This document shows positions 56,318 to 64,000 of a stretch of 64,000 nucleotides of DNA, piece after piece (position 1 is the first letter of the stretch; each line of letters begins with the position of its first letter). The stretch is from Rhodococcus sp. KBS0724. GTDB taxonomy: Bacteria > Actinomycetota > Actinomycetes > Mycobacteriales > Mycobacteriaceae. The DNA is taken from the NCBI RefSeq assembly GCF_005938745.2, contig NZ_VCBX02000001.1, forward strand, positions 186,001-250,000, given 5' to 3'. The position numbers and the translations under genes were made by a program. Below the pieces are notes generated by a model, which was given only the letters and a program-made list of their open reading frames with translations, ran no database searches and was not told the DNA's origin.

Positions 56318-58204
56318 ATGCGAGTAGGCCTTGCCAAGCGGGACCGCAGTCGGTCCTTCGGGACCTATCGAACCAAGGTCGTCGGAGCGTTGGCAGCTCT
56401 GCTGGTTCTGCCGATCGCAGCAGGCCTGACCACGGCGGGCACTGCTGCCGCTGCGCCGAGTCCGGCTCTCACCGCGCCCGCCGCAACCCAGAACCAGGGC
56501 GGCGCCACCGTCGGCAAGGTCGAATGGCTCAGCGAGCGCCGGGTCGCACTCTGGATCAACTCCCCGTCGATGGGAATCCCCATTCAGGTCCAGATTCTTC
56601 TGGCCCGTGACTGGAACGTGAACCCGTCGGCCACCTTCCCGTCTGTCTGGATGCTCGACGGCCTTCGCGCCACGGACATCGAAAACGGCTGGACCGCCGA
56701 AACCGATGCCGAGTCGTTCTACGCGGACAAGAACGTCAACGTGATTCTCCCCGTCGGCGGACAGTCCAGCTTCTACTCCGACTGGCTCGAAGCCGACAAC
56801 GGTGTGTTCTACCAGTGGGAAACGTTCCTCACCAAGGAACTTCCGTCCATCCTCGAGAATGATTGGCGCACAACGCAGACCCGCGGAGTGGTCGGTCTCT
56901 CCATGGGTGGCACCGCCGCGATGTCTCTTGCCGCGCGCAACCCCGGATTCTTCAAGTTCGCCGCATCGCTCTCCGGCATCCTCACCACGACGTCCCTCGG
57001 AATGCCGCAGGCAATCCAGTTCGCGATGAACGACGCAGGCAAGTTCAACTCCGCAGCAATGTGGGGCCCGCCGTCGAACCCGCAGTGGGCTGCCCACGAT
57101 CCGTACACCCAGGCCGACAAGCTCAAGGGCGTCAGCCTGTACGTCTCGAGCGGTAGCGGCACCACCGGACCGTACGATCAGCCGTCGGGAATCCCCGGTG
57201 TCAGCACCAACTACGCCGGCATGGGCCTCGAGATTCTTGCGCGCCTGACCTCGCAGACGTTTGCGACCAAGCTCAACTCGCTCGGCATTCCCGCGCAGAT
57301 CAATTACCGTCCGTCCGGCACGCACTCGTGGCCGTACTGGCAGTTCGAGCTTCATCAGCTGTGGCCGCAGCTCGCCAACGCGCTCGGCACCGAGGTCGAG
57401 AAGCCGGCGTGTGGCGCTTCGGGTGCCATCGCGGCAACCGCAGCGGCAAACAGCTGGATCGGTGACTGCGTCACTGCCGAGTACAGCGTCGCGGGTGGCC
57501 TGGCTCAGGACTTCCGCAACGGTCGCATCTACTGGACCTCCGCCACGGGCGCGAACCCCATCGCGGGCCGTATCGCCGGCGAATACATGAATACCGGCGC
57601 AGCTGCCGGTCCGCTCGGCTTCCCGACCACCGCTGAACTCGGAACCCCGGACGGTCAGGGACGGTTCAACCACTTCCAGAACGGCTCCATCTACTGGACC
57701 TGGTGGACCGGCGCCCACGCCATCCGCGGAGCGATCCTTTCCGAATGGGCCGCGCAGGGTTACGAGGGTGGACCGCTCAAGTACCCCACCGCAGCGGAGA
57801 TCGCGACCCCCGGCAAGGCCGGCAACGTACAGGGCTTCGAAATCGGCGCTATGTACAACAGTGCAAACGGCACGTACGCCGTGCTCGGCATGATCATGGG
57901 CAAGTACGGCGAACTCGGTTGGGAAAACGGCTGGCTCGGGTTCCCGAAGTCCAACGAAGTGGGGATCAAGGACAACGGTCGCTTCACGGAGTTCGACGGC
58001 GGCAACATCTACTGGAGCCCCGCAACGGGTGCCTGGTCCGTCGCCAACGGCCCGATCTTCGACGCTTGGAAGAGCGTGGGCTACGAAACCGGCAAGCTCG
58101 GATACCCGCTCAGTGACAAGTTCGACATCGCCGGTGGAACTCAGCAGAACTTCCAGTTCGGCTGGATCACGGTGATCGACGGCAAGACCGAGATTCACCC
58201 GTAG
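56318..58204 (+). CDS. Mycolyltransferase with C-terminal LGFP repeats
   Basis: 628 residues: signal peptide to about 45 (AGTAAAAPSP), antigen-85-type mycolyltransferase domain to about 375 with VWMLDGLRA, VGGQSSFYSDW, GLSMGG (Ser195) and SGTHSWPYW, then four to five LGFP repeats (AGPLGFPTTAELGTPDG, GGPLKYPTAAEIATPG, NGWLGFPKSNEVG, TGKLGYPLSDKF) to the end. This is the layout of corynebacterial PS1/Cop1-type proteins; the repeats probably anchor the enzyme in the cell wall. Preceded by 17-bp tandem repeats and followed by a hairpin. Confidence 0.96.
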   Translation: MRVGLAKRDRSRSFGTYRTKVVGALAALLVLPIAAGLTTAGTAAAAPSPALTAPAATQNQGGATVGKVEWLSERRVALWINSPSMGIPIQVQILLARDWNVNPSATFPSVWMLDGLRATDIENGWTAETDAESFYADKNVNVILPVGGQSSFYSDWLEADNGVFYQWETFLTKELPSILENDWRTTQTRGVVGLSMGGTAAMSLAARNPGFFKFAASLSGILTTTSLGMPQAIQFAMNDAGKFNSAAMWGPPSNPQWAAHDPYTQADKLKGVSLYVSSGSGTTGPYDQPSGIPGVSTNYAGMGLEILARLTSQTFATKLNSLGIPAQINYRPSGTHSWPYWQFELHQLWPQLANALGTEVEKPACGASGAIAATAAANSWIGDCVTAEYSVAGGLAQDFRNGRIYWTSATGANPIAGRIAGEYMNTGAAAGPLGFPTTAELGTPDGQGRFNHFQNGSIYWTWWTGAHAIRGAILSEWAAQGYEGGPLKYPTAAEIATPGKAGNVQGFEIGAMYNSANGTYAVLGMIMGKYGELGWENGWLGFPKSNEVGIKDNGRFTEFDGGNIYWSPATGAWSVANGPIFDAWKSVGYETGKLGYPLSDKFDIAGGTQQNFQFGWITVIDGKTEIHP

Positions 58205-58222
58205 GACGCAACGTACGACACA

Positions 58223-58276
58223 CAACGCACGGCGGGCGGGCCCGATCACGGATCGGTGCCTGCCCGCTGTGCGTTG
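58223..58276 (+). terminator. Terminator of the LGFP mycolyltransferase
   Basis: Long stem from CAACGCAC (58223) to GTGCGTTG (58276) with GCGGGC/GCCCGC inside, small mismatches and a short loop at about 58248-58250. Confidence 0.82.
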
Positions 58277-58322
58277 CGTAACCTGATGATGGACTTTCGA
58301 CTGAAGGCAAGGACGGACATTG

Positions 58323-58874
58323 ATGTCGCTTTTCTCGGGTAACCGAAATACTTTTGCGCGCGCGATCGCAGTGGGCTCGCTGACACTGATCACCGGTGGG
58401 ATGCTCGTCGCTTGTGGAAGTGACGACTCGACGGTCACCTCCACCCCGCCCACGACGTCCGCCGCGGCATCATCGTCGGCTGCGAGCAGTTCGGCATCCG
58501 CGAGCGCGACCACAACGGCGTCCGCAGCGCCCACCAGTCCCGGAGCGGCAGCAACAGCTCCGCCGGAGCAGCCGCAGAGCATCGAGGGCTTCCCAGGTCC
58601 GACAGAAGTAGAGGTCAGTCCCGAAGCGCAGGCGTTCCTCGACGGTCTGAAGGCCAAGGGAATTACGCCAGAGGGTGACGGCAGCATCGCGGTCAACACG
58701 GCCAATTACATCTGTGCCGCCAACGCTCAGGGAACGTCGGACGAGGAGATCCTTGCTTTGGTGACGGCTGTCGTGGGTTCCGCGTCGACGGATGGCACCG
58801 CGATCACGTCCGAGCAGGCCACAGCGAATGCTCAGGTCTACATCGATGTCGCCAACGCCACATTCTGCAAATAA
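58323..58874 (+). CDS. DUF732-type lipoprotein
   Basis: 183 residues from the ATG at 58323 (AAGGA upstream). Lipoprotein signal with lipobox GMLVAC, then a low-complexity Ala/Ser/Thr/Pro linker and a small C-terminal domain with two Cys (NYICAANAQG and NATFCK) typical of DUF732, a family of exported actinobacterial proteins without known function. It lies directly upstream (no gap) of the cutinase-like gene, with which it is surely cotranscribed. Confidence 0.82.
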   Translation: MSLFSGNRNTFARAIAVGSLTLITGGMLVACGSDDSTVTSTPPTTSAAASSSAASSSASASATTTASAAPTSPGAAATAPPEQPQSIEGFPGPTEVEVSPEAQAFLDGLKAKGITPEGDGSIAVNTANYICAANAQGTSDEEILALVTAVVGSASTDGTAITSEQATANAQVYIDVANATFCK

Positions 58875-59831
58875 ATGATGGCGCGAGGCGGAAAGCGTCG
58901 GGGTTGCCTGATCCCGCTGCTGATCATTCTGGTGGTCGCAGCCGTGGTGATCGGCGGTTGGTACATCCTTGCCGGGCGGGTGCCGACACCCGAGCCGTTG
59001 CCACCAGGACCGGAGAAGCCGGCGTCGCAGCCGGCTAGTTGCCCCGATGTCCAGGTAGTTGCCATCCCCGGAACGTGGGAGTCCAGCGCTACCGACGACC
59101 CGTACGCGCCATCGGCAAATCCGGCTTCGTTGATGCTCAACGTCACGGGGCCGTTGCAGAATCAGTTCGACGCTTCACGTGCGGACGTCTATACGGTTCC
59201 GTACGTTGCGCAGTTCTCGAATCCGGTGGCGTTTCCGCCGGACGGGCAACAGTCGTACAACAACAGCCGAGCTGCGGGAACTACTGCCACCAACGACTTT
59301 CTGGTGCAGCGGCATGCCGAGTGCCCGCTGACGAGTTACGTGCTCACCGGCTTTTCGCAGGGTGCGGTCATCGCTGGTGACGTTGCCGCGAGTATCGGCA
59401 ACGGTACCGGCGCAGTGCCGGCCGATCTTGTGCTCGGTGTCGGCTTGATCGCGGACGGGCGTCGTGATCCCGCGTATGGAATTACCGTTGGCCCGAGCGT
59501 TGCCGGCGTGGGTGCCGAGTTGTCGCTGAACGGTTTGAAGTTGCCTGGTCTGACGATGACGGGTGCCCGTGAGGGTGGGTTCGGCAAACTGAACGATCGC
59601 ACCTATCAGATCTGTGCACCGAGTGACGGAATCTGTGACGCGCCGGCAGGAGCCTTGAATCCCGGGAACCTTCTGACGTCGCTGCCCCGCTTGACGGAGT
59701 ACTACAACAATCCTGTGCATGCGCTGTACAACACCTTCCAAGTTGATCCGGAGGGCACGACGGCGACCCAATGGATGGCACAGTGGGCAGCGGACAAAAT
59801 TAACGGTGCGCCGACGCCGCCGCACAGTTGA
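58875..59831 (+). CDS. Cutinase-like membrane-anchored esterase (Rv3802c-type)
   Basis: 318 residues. N-terminal helix (LIPLLIILVVAAVVIGGW) anchors it outside the membrane; the cutinase fold follows with CPDVQVVAIPGTWESS, the nucleophile in GFSQGAVIAGD (Ser161), Cys pairs and the late Asp/His region (ICAPSDGICD, VHALYN). The M. tuberculosis equivalent Rv3802c has phospholipase/thioesterase activity and is essential, placed next to the mycolate condensation genes as here. It begins immediately after the DUF732 gene's stop. Confidence 0.93.
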   Translation: MMARGGKRRGCLIPLLIILVVAAVVIGGWYILAGRVPTPEPLPPGPEKPASQPASCPDVQVVAIPGTWESSATDDPYAPSANPASLMLNVTGPLQNQFDASRADVYTVPYVAQFSNPVAFPPDGQQSYNNSRAAGTTATNDFLVQRHAECPLTSYVLTGFSQGAVIAGDVAASIGNGTGAVPADLVLGVGLIADGRRDPAYGITVGPSVAGVGAELSLNGLKLPGLTMTGAREGGFGKLNDRTYQICAPSDGICDAPAGALNPGNLLTSLPRLTEYYNNPVHALYNTFQVDPEGTTATQWMAQWAADKINGAPTPPHS

Positions 59832-60428
59832 TCCTTTTTGTCGGGTTGGGGTGCGTGGGCAGGTACTCTGCTGGATTGGTCGTGGCAAAGTGCGACCACC
59901 GCTCGCCTGGTCCTCTAAAGTGCTGTCACGAACGTGACTGGCGAGTAAGTTCGGATGTTCAAGCCTGTTGACAACGGAGGAGTGATTCATGGGTTCCACC
60001 CATAGCCTTGGTGCGCGCCGCGCGCCCCGGCTCGCAGTTCGCTGCAGGGTGGGAATGATCACAACTCCAGGTCATGGCCTCCCGCGGGCTGCTGCCGTGG
60101 AGCGCACGCGCGGTGCCCCGGAGCCGCCAGGCTCTCCGTGCCTGGCACGTGGCACTTTCGAGGAGCGTGAGTCGGCTGCGTCGATGCAGCTGGGCGGGAT
60201 CGCGTCGATCGGATCCTCGCTCGCCACGATCCCCGAGGCCGAGCACACGCGGCGATGCGGATGATGCCGATCTGTAACATATCGATGGTTTGGGATCGAT
60301 GAAGTGATTCAGGTGAGTTGCGCACGTAGTGCGATTCGATTGATTGACGATATACCCGAGAGAGCGAAGGAAGTCTGGGGCGCAAGCATGACCAAAAATG
60401 CTTGTGTGATCGCTTCGGAGGAGATGGA
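59832..60428. other. Long region upstream of fadD32 (597 bp)
   Basis: Contains an inverted repeat GTCACG-AA-CGTGAC at 59925-59938, a possible small gene at 59989-60264, ATCGATG direct repeats near 60284 and 60297, a hairpin CAAGCAT/ATGCTTG at 60383-60404 and a 14-codon frame that overlaps the fadD32 start. No RNA gene recognised. Confidence 0.6.
59989..60264 (+). CDS. Possible small basic protein of unknown function
   Basis: 91 residues (MGSTHSLGARRAPRL...), Arg-rich, no signal peptide or membrane helix, no family recognised. The only strong support is a near-ideal ribosome-binding site, GGAGGAG, seven bases before the ATG, with TTGACA further upstream. Codon third positions are only moderately GC-rich. 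It may instead be a leader or chance frame in the fadD32 promoter region. Confidence 0.35.
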   Translation: MGSTHSLGARRAPRLAVRCRVGMITTPGHGLPRAAAVERTRGAPEPPGSPCLARGTFEERESAASMQLGGIASIGSSLATIPEAEHTRRCG

Positions 60429-60432
60429 ATGA
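60388..60432 (+). CDS. Possible 14-codon leader peptide overlapping fadD32
   Basis: Encodes [14 protein letters not shown]; its stop codon overlaps the fadD32 ATG (ATGA) and its start lies in a 7-bp hairpin (60383-60404). It could couple translation of fadD32, or be chance. Confidence 0.3.
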   Translation: MTKNACVIASEEME

Positions 60433-62318
60433 ACGCGCTGTTCGATGGTTTTCTCGACGAGAAGGGCCGGATTCGCCTGAAAGAGGGCTTCACTCTGGTC
60501 GACTACGTCGAGCAACACTCGCGTGTGAACGCGGACGAGCTCGCGTACCGCTACATCGATTACTCGCGTGAGCGTGACGGTGAAGCGCAGGAGCTGACGT
60601 GGCACCAGTTCGGTGTGCGTCTGCGCGCTGTTGCCGCCCGCCTCCAGCAGGTCACCAAGCCTGGCGACCGCGTGGCGATCCTGGCACCTCAGGGTCTCGA
60701 CTACGTCATTTCGTTCTTCGCGGCCATCCAGGCCGGTTCCATCGCCGTTCCGCTCTTCGATCCGGACGAGCCCGGCCACTCCGATCGCCTGCACGCCGTC
60801 CTCGGGGACTGTAAGCCGTCGGCAATTCTGACTGCCGGATCGTCGGCCGCCGGCGTCCGCGCGTTGTTCCGTTCGCTGCCCGCCGCCGAACGGCCGCGGA
60901 TCATCGCCGTCGACGCCATTCCCGATACCGTCGGCGAAACCTGGGTTCGCCCGGACATCGGCTTCGACGACATCGCCTACCTGCAGTACACGTCGGGTTC
61001 GACGCGAGTTCCGGCCGGCGTGGAGATCACTCACCGCGCTGTCGGTACCAATGCACTGCAGATGGTCGACTCCATCGAGCTCACCGAAGATTCACGCGGC
61101 GTCACCTGGCTGCCCCTGTTCCACGACATGGGTCTGCTGACGGTCATCCTGCCTGCGTTCGGTGGCAAGTACATCACCATCATGAGTCCACGCGCCTTCG
61201 TTCAGCGGCCCAACCGCTGGATCAAGGAACTCGCTGCGGCCTCGGACGGCGCAGGCACCTTCGCGGCCGCCCCCAACTTCGCTTTCGAGCATGCCGCTGC
61301 CCGTGGTCTGCCCAAGGACGGCGAGCACCTCGACCTGAGCAACGTCATCGGCCTGATCAACGGCAGTGAGCCGGTCACGACGGCGTCGATGCGCAAGTTC
61401 AACGAAGCGTTTGCGCCGTACGGTCTGCCCAAGACGGCGATCAAGCCGTCGTACGGCATGGCCGAGGCGACGCTTTTCGTGTCCTCGACCAAGCATTCCG
61501 ACGAGGCCAAGGTCATCTACGTCGACCGCAACGAGCTCAACAACGGCCGCATGGTTCTCGTCGATCAGTACGCCGACAACGCCATCGCGCAGGTGTCGTG
61601 TGGATACGTCTCCCGCAGCCAGTGGGCCGCCATCGTCGACCCCGAAACGCAAACCGAAGTTCCGGACAATCACGTCGGCGAGATCTGGTTGCACGGCGAG
61701 AACATCGGTGTCGGTTACTGGGGTCGCCCCGAAGAGACCGCCGAGACGTTCCACAACACGCTGATCAACCGCCTGTCGGAAGACAGTCACACCGACGATC
61801 TGCCGTTGGACGCCCACTGGATGCGTACCGGCGACTACGGCGTCTACGTCGACGGCGAGCTGTACATCACCGGTCGCGTCAAGGACCTCGTGATCGTCGA
61901 CGGCCGCAATCACTACCCGCAGGATCTCGAGTCTTCCGCTCAGGACGCCAGCCCCGCATTGCGTCCGGGATTCATCGCGGCGTTTGCCGTTCCGGCAAAC
62001 CAGTTGCCTGCCGTCGTCTTCTCGAATTCCCACTCGGGTCTGTCGTTCGACGACGACGATTCCTCGGAGCAGTTGGTCATCGTCGCCGAGCGTGCGCCCG
62101 GTGCCGGTAAAGCCGACCCGCAGCCGATCGCGGATACGGTCCGTGCCGCGATTTCCACTCGTCACGGTGTGACCGCACGCGACATCCTGCTTGTTCCGGC
62201 CGGTTCCATTCCTCGCACGTCCAGCGGCAAGATCGCCCGCCGCGCGTGCAAGGCAAGCTACATCGAGGGAACGCTGCGTGGTGGCTATCAGCAGACGGCA
62301 TTCCCCGATAGCGTTTGA
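60429..62318 (+). CDS. fadD32: Long-chain fatty-acyl-AMP ligase FadD32
   Basis: Activates the meromycolic acid as acyl-AMP and loads it on Pks13. 629 residues from the ATG at 60429, with GGAGGAG just upstream. Adenylation motifs: [42 protein letters not shown] and [18 protein letters not shown], with the FAAL-type insertion before the C-terminal domain. Size and sequence follow the M. tuberculosis protein (637 residues) closely. pks13 follows after 37 bp. Confidence 0.97.
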   Translation: MNALFDGFLDEKGRIRLKEGFTLVDYVEQHSRVNADELAYRYIDYSRERDGEAQELTWHQFGVRLRAVAARLQQVTKPGDRVAILAPQGLDYVISFFAAIQAGSIAVPLFDPDEPGHSDRLHAVLGDCKPSAILTAGSSAAGVRALFRSLPAAERPRIIAVDAIPDTVGETWVRPDIGFDDIAYLQYTSGSTRVPAGVEITHRAVGTNALQMVDSIELTEDSRGVTWLPLFHDMGLLTVILPAFGGKYITIMSPRAFVQRPNRWIKELAAASDGAGTFAAAPNFAFEHAAARGLPKDGEHLDLSNVIGLINGSEPVTTASMRKFNEAFAPYGLPKTAIKPSYGMAEATLFVSSTKHSDEAKVIYVDRNELNNGRMVLVDQYADNAIAQVSCGYVSRSQWAAIVDPETQTEVPDNHVGEIWLHGENIGVGYWGRPEETAETFHNTLINRLSEDSHTDDLPLDAHWMRTGDYGVYVDGELYITGRVKDLVIVDGRNHYPQDLESSAQDASPALRPGFIAAFAVPANQLPAVVFSNSHSGLSFDDDDSSEQLVIVAERAPGAGKADPQPIADTVRAAISTRHGVTARDILLVPAGSIPRTSSGKIARRACKASYIEGTLRGGYQQTAFPDSV

Positions 62319-62355
62319 GGAACATCCCCTTCATGATCGGTAGCTTGGTGAGTTG

Positions 62356-64000
62356 ATGGTTGAACAAGATGGTGCGCAGGACAGTTCCGTAGACGTGAGC
62401 GCTGCTGGTGATGCGAGCGGTGTCGACATGAGCGTTGCGCAGCTCCGCGAGTGGTTGCGCAACTGGATCGCCGACGCGACCGGTCAGCCGGCCGGCGCGA
62501 TCACGGACGATCGTCCGATGGAGGAGTTCGGGCTCGCATCACGTGATGCGGTTGCCCTGAGCGGCGACATCGAGGATCTGCTCGGAATCACATTGACCGC
62601 GACCGTTGCGTATCAACACCCGACCATCGCGTCACTGGCTACACGCATCATCGAGGGTGAGCCCGAGGTGCCGGAGGAGAGCGTCGACGCGTCGTACTAC
62701 GCGTCAGGCGCCGGCACGGATGCCCATGACATTGCCATCGTCGGCTTGTCGACCCGGTTCCCCGGTGCCGGACATACCCCGTCGCAGATGTGGGAGATGC
62801 TGGCCGCGGGCCGCGACGGCATCAGTGACCTGCCGGACGATCGTTGGGCCGAGTTCAAGTCCGATCCCGCCCTCAAGGCCGCGATCGAGAATGCCAACAC
62901 CAAGGGCGGCTACCTCGACGACGTCAAGGGATTCGACGCGGAGTTCTTCGCGATGTCCCCGCTCGAGGTCGTCAACGTGGATCCGCAGCAGCGCCTCGCT
63001 CTCGAATTGACGTGGGAAGCGCTCGAGCATGCGCACATTCCCGCGAGCGATCTCAAAGGCAAGCAGGTCGGTGTCTTCATCGGCAGTTCCGCCAACGACT
63101 ACCAGCTGCTCGCGGTAAGCGACCCCACGAACGCGCACCCGTATGCGCTGACGGGAACGTCGACGGCTGTCGTCGCGAACCGTGTCTCGTACTTCTTCGA
63201 TTTCCGCGGGCCGTCCATCGCGTTGGACACCGCGTGCTCGTCTTCGCTGGTCGCGGTGCACGAGGCTGTGCGCTCGCTACGCAGCGGTGATTCCAACATC
63301 GCGCTTGCCGGCGGCATCAACATGCTGCTGGCCCCTCCCGGAACTCTCGGGTTCGATCAAATCGGCATGCTCGCTCCCGACGGAAAACTTCGCGCCTTCT
63401 CGGCGCAGGCGCAGGGAATCGTTCGCAGTGAGGGCGGCGGACTTGTCGTGCTCAAGCGTCTCGAAGACGCCGAGCGTGACGGGGATTCCATCCTCGCGGT
63501 CATCGCCGGTTCGGCCGTCAACCAGGATGGTCGCTCCAACGGACTGCTCGCGCCCAACCCGGACGCCCAGGCAGACGTGCTGCGTTTTGCGTACCGCGAC
63601 GCCGGCATTCTGCCCAGCACCGTCGACTACATCGAAGCTCACGGCACGGGCACCGATCTCGGTGATCCCATCGAGGCCGACGCGCTCAGCCGGGTTGTCG
63701 GGCGTGGACGTGACGACAACAAGCCGGCACTGCTCGGCAGCGCAAAGACCAACTTCGGACACCTCGAGGCAGCAGCCGGCGCCGCCGGCCTGATCAAGGT
63801 TGTCCTGGCGATGCAGGAAAACAAGATTCCCGCGACGCTCAACTACCTGGGCCCGAACCCGCACATCGATTTCGAGAAGGCACACCTGCAGGTGACGCCC
63901 GAGGCCACCGACTGGCCGCGCTACACCGGTAAGGCCATTGCCGGTGTGTCCGGCTTCGGTTTCGGTGGAACCAACGCGCACGTAGTTGTTCGCGAGTACG
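62356..64000 (+). CDS. pks13: Polyketide synthase Pks13, 3' end missing
   Basis: Condenses the meromycolyl chain with carboxyacyl-CoA to give the mycolate beta-ketoester. The frame runs off the window. Seen: an N-terminal acyl-carrier domain with the phosphopantetheine serine in EEFGLASRDAVA (Ser62), then the ketosynthase with IVGLSTRFPGAG, the active Cys in DTACSSSL (about residue 294), EAHGTGTDLGDP and NFGHLEAAAG, ending just after SGFGFGGTNAHVVV. The expected acyltransferase, second carrier and thioesterase domains would lie beyond. ATG at 62356 is 37 bp after fadD32. Confidence 0.97.
   Translation, partial: MVEQDGAQDSSVDVSAAGDASGVDMSVAQLREWLRNWIADATGQPAGAITDDRPMEEFGLASRDAVALSGDIEDLLGITLTATVAYQHPTIASLATRIIEGEPEVPEESVDASYYASGAGTDAHDIAIVGLSTRFPGAGHTPSQMWEMLAAGRDGISDLPDDRWAEFKSDPALKAAIENANTKGGYLDDVKGFDAEFFAMSPLEVVNVDPQQRLALELTWEALEHAHIPASDLKGKQVGVFIGSSANDYQLLAVSDPTNAHPYALTGTSTAVVANRVSYFFDFRGPSIALDTACSSSLVAVHEAVRSLRSGDSNIALAGGINMLLAPPGTLGFDQIGMLAPDGKLRAFSAQAQGIVRSEGGGLVVLKRLEDAERDGDSILAVIAGSAVNQDGRSNGLLAPNPDAQADVLRFAYRDAGILPSTVDYIEAHGTGTDLGDPIEADALSRVVGRGRDDNKPALLGSAKTNFGHLEAAAGAAGLIKVVLAMQENKIPATLNYLGPNPHIDFEKAHLQVTPEATDWPRYTGKAIAGVSGFGFGGTNAHVVVREY

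Noticed and set aside
55883..58705. A 940-codon open frame on the minus strand opposite the LGFP mycolyltransferase
   Set aside because: It mirrors the codon structure of a clear plus-strand gene, lacks any recognisable domain and spans two terminators and a lipoprotein gene; it is a GC-bias shadow.

Overview
The window reads as a chromosomal segment of a mycolic-acid-containing actinobacterium, most likely a Rhodococcus (R. erythropolis/qingshengii type; genus inferred, species not settled). Reasons: high but not extreme GC, many GTG starts, a complete galactan/arabinan gene run (glf, glfT2, PAP2 phosphatase, ubiA, aftB), two secreted mycolyltransferases, the mycolate condensation genes (Rv3802c-type cutinase, fadD32, pks13), LGFP-repeat proteins and a PE/PPE/EspG trio. 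The gene order follows, with insertions, the Mycobacterium tuberculosis stretch Rv3843c to Rv3800c. No tRNA, rRNA or CRISPR array was seen.

Layout. 1-5151: end of an acyltransferase-3 gene, msrA, a small Rv1733c-like membrane protein, an F420-type LLM oxidoreductase and a GT-C-like polytopic protein. 5152-5499: intergenic DNA with three DnaA 9-mers. 5500-8997: zinc-ribbon/DUF4328 membrane protein with glpQ-type phosphodiesterase, DUF5926 protein, alpha/beta hydrolase. 8994-13290 (minus strand): a compact run from an IdeR-type iron box through a DUF2470 protein (Rv3839 type), a CPBP membrane protein, an LCP ligase and two ferritins. 13369-15623: hypothetical gene, pheA, histidine phosphatase. 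15633-20153 (minus): SGNH-acyltransferase, EspG, PPE, PE. 20263-23510: metallopeptidase, septum-formation-domain protein, ankyrin protein, serS.

23875-29003 holds two large secreted proteins built of bacterial Ig-like modules, one with four almost identical 291-bp tandem repeats. 29089-32298 returns to the conserved order (MBL-Rieske fusion, two lysophospholipid-type acyltransferases). 32462-36671 is an accessory island: an IS30-family element followed by an OLD-family nuclease and a small UvrD-like helicase, a Gabija-like anti-phage arrangement. Conserved order resumes at 37225 with a Cof-type HAD hydrolase, an LGFP-tailed peptidoglycan amidase and a SpoIID/LytB protein. A metabolic insertion (PucR regulator, amino-acid permease, thiolase, acyl-CoA dehydrogenase, DUF3558 lipoprotein) precedes the cell-envelope core.

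48236-64000 is the envelope core. Glf makes UDP-galactofuranose, GlfT2 polymerises galactan, UbiA with the PAP2 phosphatase makes the decaprenyl-phosphate arabinose precursor, and AftB caps arabinan; the five genes overlap and are probably one transcript. Two Ag85-type mycolyltransferases then attach or exchange mycolates, one carrying LGFP repeats. FadD32 activates the meromycolate chain and Pks13, cut by the window end, condenses it. Strong hairpins separate most convergent or successive units.
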